Origin: Amanita rubescens
Lineage: Eukaryota; Basidiomycota; Agaricomycetes; Agaricales; Amanitaceae
DNA: 64,000 nucleotides
NCBI GenBank assembly: GCA_015039365.1
Contig: WION01000013.1
Span: forward strand, 558,001 to 622,000
Direction: 5' to 3'
The notes beneath the pieces were generated by a model. It was not told the origin of the DNA. It saw nothing but the letters and a program-made list of their open reading frames with translations, and did no database searches. The translations under genes and the position numbers were made by a program. This document shows positions 46,431 to 55,302 of the stretch, piece after piece; the first letter of the stretch is position 1; each line of letters opens with the position of its first letter.

Positions 46431-48335
46431 CCTGCTGCCAGGCCATCGCCAAAATCTTGTCCTTCATTTCCTTTGGCGTAAGCTTTTTATAATCGTTGTG
46501 GCTGAGCAGACATGCGATGATTCCAGCAACGTAGGGAGCCGCCTGAGCGTGCGACGCAATCGGGAAGAGTCAGTTGTGATTGGAGTGCCTTTATTATCAG
46601 GGCTTACCCAGGAAGTACCCCAGCCGGCATCGGCATAAGAACTATCACTGCCGTGCGTTGCACTCATGATGTTATCGCCAGGAGCGAACAAGTCAACCAT
46701 GGGGCCATAGTTCGAGGCATGTTCCCGGGTCTTGAAGCATCTTTGGTTGATTTGAGAAGATGCACCGACACAGATGACAGTTTTGAGATAGGGCATGTCC
46801 CGAAGAGGGACCACCCTTATCTTATTCCACTCGGGCAAGAGCCGGTTGTCATTTCCTGCAGCAACCTAGCCATTGTAAGTGGGTTGTCATCACGGGAGCG
46901 CAAATGAAAAGGGGATGTACCACCACATGGACCCCTCCTTTGATAAGCTAAAATTCGGAAGAAAATGTGCTGGTAATGAGAAGAGTCACTCGCAGAGGAG
47001 CCACAAGATCTTACCCTTACTAATTCGGCAGCGAAGAGAGGCCACAGTGAATCCGATATATTCACTACGGCCGGGCGATCCGGCGTTTTCCGAGCCAATA
47101 TTTCGTCTACATCTCGAGAACTAAAGGAGAGTTCTTCAGCCAGGAAATGATAACCATTTCATGGTTTCCGTAGACGCACAATTCTTCGCTGGAAAGTTTT
47201 GTCAATTAGGTCAGCATTTTTTTCCGGTATTGGGTAGGCGATCATTACATCCCCTCCAGGTGAACTGGAATGATAACAGCACGCTTTATGGCAACAATTA
47301 TCCATCAAATGTTGATTTCAGAAAACCACTGCTCTACGTACCTTGGCGACACCACATTTATTGCCCGCGGCTATTGCCCTATAGTTGAGGCAGATAGTAT
47401 CGCGTTTCCTCAAGAGATGGGAAATAGAATACATAAGCGACGATTGTGCCATGCTCGTTGTGGCCCGTGCACCTGGGCGCACAATTAGCCAACACTAAGG
47501 CTCGAATAGTGACAACTAACTTGTCCACACGGGCTGGACGGCCTCCAAGGTCAACACGAGTTCCATCTTGTTGCAGATTTCGAAATTCTTCCTGGCCGCA
47601 CATATAACTGTCAGTGGCACTCAAGGGCAATAATAATGTTATCAAAACATACATGGGACGTTAGTATGGCTCGGTGAAATCCATCAGCTGCATGAAATTC
47701 AGTGTTGTAGGACAATTCAGACTTACGATCCGCCTCTAACAGAGCCTGTAGTAAGTACAGACATACCAACAAGACGATAGAAAGATAGAGGACCACATAC
47801 CCGCGATATAAACATCAACCCCTTGTCCACATGCATTGGGGTCATAGATATAGTCGGAATTGGGCGATGTAGTACCATCTGAGGTCAACCTTGCAAGACT
47901 CCATGGCGTGGGGGGCCTGCGGTGATAGAAATGTGACATAATGTCAAAAGATGATATGGATCCACTAACTGAGTTTTTGGGCGTTGCTCTGCGGCTTGCT
48001 CTACGGCTTGCAGACCTATGAGTAGTGCAAAATGTTTGTACCTCTCGTCTTCGGACGAAATGTCGAGGATACCATCTATGACAAGATCCAGCTTTTCCTT
48101 CCTGCAGTGATAAAGATGGGCTATAGTGCAGAAAGATGGTAGATCTCACTAACTGAGTTTCGGTGAGTTCAACATTCTCTGTTTCTTTCACTTGGTCCGA
48201 TATGACTTTCTCCACGTGGTGCGAATCTCCGAGTAGGAGACAGAGGTTGTGCCTCTCGCGTTCGAATTTAAATTCTTTGAAGTCGGGATCGCTTGTGGCC
48301 GGGGGAGTATCAAAGTCAAGATTAAAGAACATCAT
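44978..48335 (-). CDS. Subtilisin-like serine protease (S8A) with multi-exon helical extension
   Basis: The start ATG 48335 (MMFFNLDFDTPPATSDPDF) gives a charged helical N-terminal region without a signal peptide. The peptidase domain contains a probable catalytic Asp in VDVYIADG, the catalytic His in GHNEHGTIVAG, VVNIS, the oxyanion AAGNDN and the catalytic Ser in GWGTSW/AAPYVAG, so the triad is present. After the Ser exon (46.4 kb) the gene continues through about 12 short exons, all in phase 1, adding about 250 charged helical residues (for example EENLEKMRKEVLSDVKNKL and GRIRTYIQDVAKEDLLA). The introns look alike (GTGAGTATTTTCTGCA donors). The end is uncertain. Reading through the last donor stops at 44978-44980; splicing it would join in frame to the beta-trefoil gene. 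Exons between 46.9 and 47.4 kb are only approximate. Confidence 0.75.
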
Positions 48336-49860
48336 TGGGGTGTTGCTAAGATTACCACCCGTCGTGCTGCCTTCTTATCTTTTGTCAATGCCGCGTGCAG
48401 AGTGTCCACGGGGATCTCCGTGCCCTAAACCTCAGACACGTAATAGAGGACGCTTGCGAGCCGTTGAAGTCATGCTGACATTTATCCTGTCGCATCTCAA
48501 GATTTCTGAACAACAACCACACACCTGAGGCTCCTCCATCAAGCCATAAAGGGACTTGCACGAACAAGCGTCGAATGTGGGCCCCTCAGTCAAAGTTCAC
48601 AGTCACGCCGATTCTCTGATATCGATATTCCAGAACAAAGGATAGACAGGCCACGGTCTGGTCCTTGAACCTGTTAAACTGGGTTCGAACCCGGACAGAA
48701 CCATAGGTTCGAGGTTGCAGGTCCATCATTTCATCATACGGTATCGATTTTACGCACGTCCAAGAATAGATTTAGATAGGAGGTCATAGGTGATATCATG
48801 ATGTACTGTGACATGTGCTAGTGTGAAACAGATCTATGTTATTATGACATAGATCTAGATAGGAGACAAGAGTTAACAAGGCGGACCGGATTTCGACTTA
48901 CTTGCCTGTTTGACTCGCTGTTCCTGCAATAGAGGCCACAGCAGCCCGGCGGTGTTATTGTGATGTGTACTGCGGCATGTAGTACAATATAGAATGACTG
49001 GAGATAGGGATAGATAGGAAACGGGAGTTAGTAGAAGATTACAGCGGCCACTCTACATCAGCGCGGGAGGAACCACCATAGAGCTGTGACACCGCTGTGA
49101 CAACCAACGACAGGCAGATGACTCACTATTGAAAGGCTCGAGTTTTGAGAAATCCCAACACCGGCAACAAACCTGCCCCAAAACCGGGACTTAGTGAGAT
49201 GGAGACAACAAAGGGCGTGATGTGCATCAATGATTATACCTGCCTTAGCCCGCCCAATGTCCAAATAAGGTAATATGGGCACCGTTCGAAAGCTCTTTTC
49301 AGAACCAGTCACGTCTGACTCCTCTCAGCATTCAAATTTCACACCTATGCGAGACTGCCTTTTTTTCAGACTTGATGCATGATGCCATCAATATTAATAA
49401 TTATGTAACCCGTTACCCAGCGTGCCCACGCAATACGGGCATCATTCGAGAGCGCTGTTCAAACTCGACTACTTGTGGAAGATATTTCACATGGTGTAGT
49501 GACCGGCACTCATCGTCCAGCTGATATCTGCCAGAGCAGTTGTTTCATCACGACCCAGAACCATTGGAATGTTTAACTGCGCTTCATATGCCATATGGCC
49601 TTTGCTCGATCCCGACATCACCACCGCCGACACATTCCTCGCGGCGATGATCAAATCCATGCATTCGCTCTGTCGTAATTAATGTTGGAGAAAAGGAATT
49701 GACCCATGCGTTCTCAGGCTTCTCCAATGTTTAAGAAGCGAACAAGCCTCAACGTTTATTCCAAGCAAACAGGGCTTCAAAATCGATGCTTGACGACAAC
49801 AAACCCCTACGCTACAAGGATCTTCGTCGAGTAGTCCTCCAGTGCTCCACGGAGTTCACT
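48336..49860. other. Gene-poor interval with decayed repeats
   Basis: No gene was recognised in these 1.5 kb. TAGATAGGA recurs at about 48773, 48853 and 49012, with related text between (GATGTACTG/GATGTGTACTG, GCATGTAGTAC), suggesting an old tandem repeat. A perfect 12-bp palindrome GGGTTCGAACCC sits near 48682. A 31-bp piece of malate dehydrogenase exon lies at 49085-49115. Confidence 0.5.
49085..49115 (-). pseudogene. Second, very short malate dehydrogenase exon fragment
   Basis: The minus strand reads TGCCTGTCGTTGG then TGTCACAGCGGTGTCAC, matching the active-site region (VVGGHSGVT) of the gene at 58966-60470 with one base different. Confidence 0.6.
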
Positions 49861-50585
49861 CGATGTGGAAAGCACTCTCTATCGTCCAATCCGCTGTGTC
49901 AGATGGTGGGGAACTAGAACCTCAGTCGGTTTTATCCGCTTCGACGCGCACGTTGGCGACTGCACGTGCCAAACGCGAGTACAGATGCTCTGGGAGCTAG
50001 TCCAACCTGAGAAGCAAGAGGCCCTCAAGCGCGGTCGCGATGCTACAGGAAATCAGAATCCACGCCGCATCGCTTCTGCAGGATCTTGAGATAGCACGTA
50101 TTCCTGGGCTTGGCGCGCTGAATACTTTGGGGAGTATGGAAGCGCACTGGGTTCATTCGAATTCTTATGAGCCTTCCACCAATTCCAAAACCGCTAAGGA
50201 TGAAACTGATTGTAAACGTATGTTATCCATCGGAAGGATGGATCATAATTTGCTCAATGCTCGTTTCAAGGTACACCGCCTCAACAATCCCATTCCTCAA
50301 ACCCTAAAGAGTTTCAGTTCACTTTACTGGATCGGGGGAATATGGAAGAGTATACGAGCTGGTTCAAAGGCAACAGAGCCAGCGAAGTAACCAGTGAACA
50401 AGGGAGGAGTTTGGGATTGGCATTGGAGTTCCCGGGTGTGGTGGGGAATGAGCCATTTGTGGTTGAATGAAGCTGGATAGACGAGCGTCTTTAGGTAATG
50501 GAAATGTCATTGAACTGCTACAATCGCGCCAGGAACAAGCCTACTACGTACGTCGAATTTCCGGCGCACCAAGTACGTTTATCAC

Positions 50586-51662
50586 GTGTCAATGCCCCCT
50601 TACTTTGGCTCCGTTTGGGCTGTTGCTTCCTGCCTCGGTATGCTGGAAACTCATGGCACTGGTTCCTTAGGATCGCTGGATATCTACCCGAAATGTGAAT
50701 TTGACGCCTCATCTGCATCACCAGTCATCGCTCGTACTGACCTGGGACGGCCTGCCCCCCTTCTGATTGGTTGGAATCGAAAACTGCGGCCCATTGATAT
50801 CGAGCTCAAGGATAGCGAGGATAAAAACGATCGTGTTTCAGGAGTCGTCTCTCACGTTGTCAACCTCGACCGAACTTGTACTAGCCTGACGACATTATGC
50901 CACATCTCTGAGCCAATAACAACGTTTACATGTTCGAAGCAGGTTATAGAAGCCGTTCGGGACGCCATCAAAGGTATGTTGTTGAACGACGGTCAATCTT
51001 CTCGGTGGCTTATAAGCCGACCAATAAACATAGGACACAAAGTCCTTGTGGAATGTGGCCTACTCCATCAAGATATAAGTGCAAGCAATGTTTCGCTAGC
51101 CAAGTCCGGGCAGTTCAAGGGGTTTCTTCATAACTTGGATTACAGCATCTATGCGCGGGAACGGGGCCAAGACGAGAATTGTCGACTAGGCACGCTCTCA
51201 TATGGCATCCCCAGGATGGTAAGCTGATATATATGCATTGGAACATGCCATGAGTCTTATGCGACAATTCAGGGAACCTTTGAATTCATGGCAAGGGATA
51301 TTCTGGGCGGTGACCCGCACCCTCCGAAGGATGATCTCGAATCTTTTTTCTGGTTGCTCGCGTGGACCATCTTTCGTCGTATGAATTATGCTCGGGCTCT
51401 GAAATCCCTGAAGAAGGTATTTAACAACCCCTGGGACGCACGGTCGGCAAGGGCGGCCAAAACCACATGGCTTGCAGATGTGGCGCTAGACGAGAAAATT
51501 GTCACCGAGAGAAACGTGAGGACCGAGTCGTTCATACCACAACTTGCCCGTTTGTTACTGGAACCCGATGTGGACCACAATCGTATGCTTCTCGTCTTTG
51601 AGGATGTGCTCAATAGGCTGGCCCAACTGGAAGGCGAGGCACGACGCGCCGGGGACGAATAA
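50586..51662 (+). CDS. FunK1-type fungal protein kinase (5' end unresolved)
   Basis: FunK1 kinases are an atypical protein kinase family greatly expanded in multicellular fungi. An intron joins EAVRDAIKG to HKVLVECGLLHQDISASNVS, giving the catalytic loop HQDxxxxN. FKGFLHNLDYSIYA follows, and after a second intron (51220-51272) comes the family signature GTFEFMARDILGG with DDLESFFWLLAWTIF. The C-terminus ends at TAA 51660. The DFG-equivalent position reads NLD instead of the usual DLD, so metal binding may be impaired. Upstream frames at 49865-50480 may contain the N-terminal exons, but I could not join them; the given start is only the first methionine of the supported frame. Confidence 0.68.
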
Positions 51663-51928
51663 CACTACCATATGCATCAGTTGTGGAAGGACGATCAGCT
51701 ACTATTGGTGGTATGACCGATTACAGTGTTAGCCGTGTTAATTCCACCTATCCAGGCTGTGCATTTGTATCGCAGTGAATTTGTTTCAGCATCGTGACAA
51801 TCGAGATTCCGTAGTAGAAACGGGTCTGAACTGAGGATCAGCGCTATCAGCCTTGACCACAGCACGTCATATGTTACGCCATGAGACAAGGGTATGGCGA
51901 GGCACAAGGCTGATACTCTCAAAGCCAT

Positions 51929-52134
51929 CCGACACGACAGGGCTACAGGTTTGATGCCAGCCGTCCCATATATTCGGATTACCTGGCTTGCGGGTGTTAA
52001 CAACTGCCAGCCAGACAGTGAAAAAATGCTGGCGCATCTCCTCAGCTCCATCAAAGCCGAGCCATTATTGTTACAGCAATTCAGCCTGACAGACACGCCA
52101 GGTGGCGTTGGGTATTCGCCTCACTAGTATATAA
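51929..52134 (+). promoter_or_regulatory. Shared upstream module before family gene 3
   Basis: It is homologous to 43104-43287. It includes the TATA box at 52128-52134 in the context AGTATATAACGCGG, 42 bp upstream of the last base before the ATG at 52176. Confidence 0.75.
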
Positions 52135-52175
52135 CGCGGGCGTTCTCGTTCTAAATTTTTATCACCGGTGTAGAA

Positions 52176-53110
52176 ATGGAAGCGGCTAACGACAAACTGG
52201 ATGATTTCTCACAACTGCCATCCGCGCAAGCAGGCGAAGCTTATGGTCCTATATTGGTAAGTCTTACCATTGTTATGTATCGACGAGGAACGTTGTTGAG
52301 GTTGGAATATGCTAACAGTGCGATGATTGGCCATTAGGCATCGACACGGACGTCCCCTCTACAGGAAATGGAATTACCATGGATGATGGTAGTAATTGCA
52401 CCATAGGCACCAGCTTGCGGAAGGTCTTCATTGTGATTGTAATGCTGGTCAATTTTGTCATCATGGCAGTATCTGCCGGATACCTTTATTGCGCATACTT
52501 TTCGGTTCCTTCAAGTGAAGTTTATGGTCCTCCTACTTTATTGGTAAGTTTTCCTGGTTTTTATATATGTTGGGGATGGGGAAATTGATTTACAATCGAT
52601 ATATGCACTCAGCACGCCCGTGCAATGCAATGCACCACGACGGCTTACGCCATTCCACCTTCGACTACACTCGATGGTTGGCCATTGGGAACCGCCACGG
52701 GCACCCCCACTTCTACAGGGGAATGTGTTCAAGACAATCTCGTGAACGATGACAACGAGAATATAAGCACCAGCTTACGAAATATGACGATCGCAATCTT
52801 GGTGTTAATCAGTTTTGCTATTTTACTAGCGATGGCCAGAGTTCTTTATCGCGCTTACCAGAACCAGAAGAAAGACTCTGAAGACGCAACGCTGGCACCG
52901 CTCCCCGCGCCATACGGGCCATACAAACTGGTAAGTCTCAGAAAAACAATTTGTTGAAGAAAACGACGGTATTTTTTTTTCTAGTCACCTAACCGACTGG
53001 TCCGTGTTACACCCAATCGCAATCACAGCCGCCCCTTCACTGTTGACGCCGACTCATCGGGACTATCTTTTGAATTAACACCAATTCCACCTTGTCCCCC
53101 TTATATCTGA
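52176..53110 (+). CDS. Membrane-protein family gene 3, with duplicated membrane exon
   Basis: Exons join in phase 0. Exon 1 is MEAANDKLDDFSQLPSAQAG ending EAYGPIL. Exon 2 begins CDDWPLGIDTDVPSTGNG and carries IGTSLRKVFIVIVMLVNFVI with LYCAY, ending SEVYGPPTLL. Exon 3 is HARAMQCTTTAYAIPPSTT, DGWPLGTATGTPTSTGEC, ISTSLRNMTIAILVLISFAI and RVLYRAYQ. Exon 4 ends LTPIPPCPPYI at TGA 53108. Exons 2 and 3 are copies of the same WPLG / ISxSLRK / membrane-span unit, so this member has two membrane spans while gene 1 has one. No stops or frameshifts are seen. The function is unknown. Confidence 0.65.
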
Positions 53111-53674
53111 TGGCAAGTTTAGGAGGATTTAAATCGTGTATTAGTAGCCTTATGTAAATGGAATTCCCTCGTCGCATTTGTGAATGTCATTCAGTGCACC
53201 AGGAGTTACAGAGTGGCAGCTAGACCGGTTGACACAGTTGATGGCTATTCTAAAAAGGTATGATTACAAACCACTTACCCCAGACGTCGTGTGTGAGTAT
53301 TCGGAGTGAGCCGGGCTGAGTTTTAACTTGGGTTGTTGCGCACGACAACTCGCTCTACAACGTCTGGCGCAAAACAACCGCGAGGGGGGGGGGGGGGGTC
53401 AACTGGGTTTACTGATGTCGCTATTTATAAGACTGAAGTGACACGTACGCGTGGGACGCTGTTGTATGCCTCTTAAGATCTGAGATGCGATGTTAAGACC
53501 AGCTGCCGACTGATGATGATATTATTTGGTTGTGCTTGGCAAGACGCGGCACGGCAAATGTCAAAATGCGATTCCTTCAACACTTCGGAACTAGATATTC
53601 GGAAACCTCGATAGCAATATACCTTCTTCTCGCATAACGCAGGAAATGAAAAGCGCGTTTCAGTCTCGAACATC
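53111..53674. other. Intergenic DNA with a 15-G tract
   Basis: I see no gene here. A homopolymer of 15 G lies at 53384-53398. It could form a G-rich structure, or its length may be an assembly uncertainty. Confidence 0.6.
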
Positions 53675-55121
53675 ATGAGAACCAGGCTCCCAACTTTGTC
53701 TTACAACCCGACAGGTTTTTTGTGGAACGAAGATTTTCACAGTTCCGCGTACACAAAGCGACGAGTATTTCCACGAACGAATCTTCAACACCTCGTTCCA
53801 TGGAATACATTTGAAACAGAGATCAGCGAGGCTATTACTACTCGCATGCTCGCTATGGGCATTCCCTTAGACGCCGAATATGACATCGGGTCCCTACCAA
53901 AGAAACGATCGCGCGTGCGGAACGAAGAAGATGTTCGACTTCAGGCGACAGTACAGCTGCACTATTTGGTGGAAGAGGTGCTGGATATACTTGGGATTGA
54001 AGGAGAGTTCTCCACGCCAGAGTCTGGGAATAATCAGATCGTTGGAGCGCCTGACTTTTCTTGGTTGCGGGCTCCCACCAGGCATCCCAAGGTTGTGGTA
54101 CGTGTATCAATGATTTCTATTTTTGATAGGCCTCATCTTTGTGGGACAGGTAGTGTACAAGACAAAATGGGCGGCCCCTCTTGAGAACTTGCCTGCGTAT
54201 TTTCAAAGTAGAGCTCAGGAAATCCCTCGGCTGGCTCAACAGTCGATCGACGCTGTCTTCCAACTCTACGGCTACATGACGTTTAACGAGAACAAATATG
54301 GCATACTCAATAATATGGAGTGTGCTTGGTTTTTCTAACGCGTTGAGACTCCCGAAGGCCGAGGCAAAACCTTGCAGTACTACGGGCCGATCAGTTTTGA
54401 TTCGGTTCGTTCGCCAAGTATGCTCAAAGCCTTTGTGGGCACTATTCTGCTTGCCGAAACTGCACCTAGTACCTGGTTTCATAGTTCCCCAACCTCCGCC
54501 AATGTACCCCCCGGCCGATACTTCGGTACATCTGCCACAGCTACTCGTAGCCGTGACGCAGCCATTGCGCAGGCACAGTCATACCATTCGGTCGTCGAGG
54601 CCGGATCATATCCGGTTTTGCCACTTGACCCTCGTCTTTGCTATTTTGACCGTACTTCCGTGCGTCATGCTCCGCAACGAGGCTGTACATTAAAGGCAAA
54701 ACTGGTGAAACGATTTTTGAACCTGGATGTCTTCTGCAAAATTATAGACCTTTTTCAGAGGGGAGATGCCATGGATGCGCTCAATAAGGAGGTACGCAAT
54801 TATGCTACCTTGCAGCATCTACAAGGCACAGTTATTCCACGCGTCCATGGATATTACGATGTTTGGGGACTCTTGAGGCTCCTTGTGCTCGAAGATGTTG
54901 GTACTGCAATCCCTGAAGTTGGGCCAATCAATCCCCAGACGAGGGAACGGATGATATCCACTCTTGCTCGCGTCCACTTGGCAGGATATGTTCACGGTGA
55001 TATTGCACGACGCAACTTCTGCCAGAAGGGTCATGCGATATTCTTGGTCGACTTAGAGACGTTGGCGGCGGGAAGTCACGCCCAAATGACAGCTGAATTA
55101 GCCCAAATTAATGCATTGTAG
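53675..55121 (+). pseudogene. Nuclease-like plus kinase-like fusion gene with in-frame stop
   Basis: The N-terminal half (ATG 53675) resembles the nuclease-like module often fused to kinases in Agaricomycetes. It has ETEISEAITTRMLAMGIPL, GAPDFSWLRAP and, after an intron near 54095-54150, VVYKTKWAAPLENLP. The expected E-x-K of a PD-(D/E)XK site reads VYK. The C-terminal half is a small kinase-like domain: LNKEVRNYATLQHLQGTVIP, LVLEDVG, the catalytic loop HGDIARRNF and the metal site LVDLE. Between the halves the frame is broken by TAA at 54336-54338 (WFF-stop-RVETPEGRGKTLQ), and the only GT-AG pair around it would make an intron of under 30 bp. The gene is therefore probably inactive, or makes separate products. 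It converges on the P-loop gene, 252 bp away. Confidence 0.65.
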
Positions 55122-55302
55122 ACTGTTTCTTACACCTGAATTGCATGCAACAATTTCACACTTGACTAATTAACGGGACAGTTATCGAGTGAAATGTGAT
55201 TCGGCGATTATGCAGGCTGTGACGAAAGGCATTTACAATTGAGCCCAAGTGGATAGATACCTTAATTCGGGTTGGCGAGCGGTACTATATAGAAGTCTGA
55301 GA
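55122..55302. other. Spacer between convergent genes
   Basis: No gene is present. The right end at 55303 is the breakpoint of the large inverted duplication. Confidence 0.5.

Noticed and set aside
48660..48720. tRNA-like T-arm sequence GGGTTCGAACCC
   Set aside because: It is a palindrome; neither strand has a D-arm, anticodon arm or matching acceptor stem at the right distances.
53384..53398. 15-G tract as telomere-like or origin signal
   Set aside because: It is a single homopolymer without TTAGGG-type repeats; more likely slippage or an assembly-length uncertainty.
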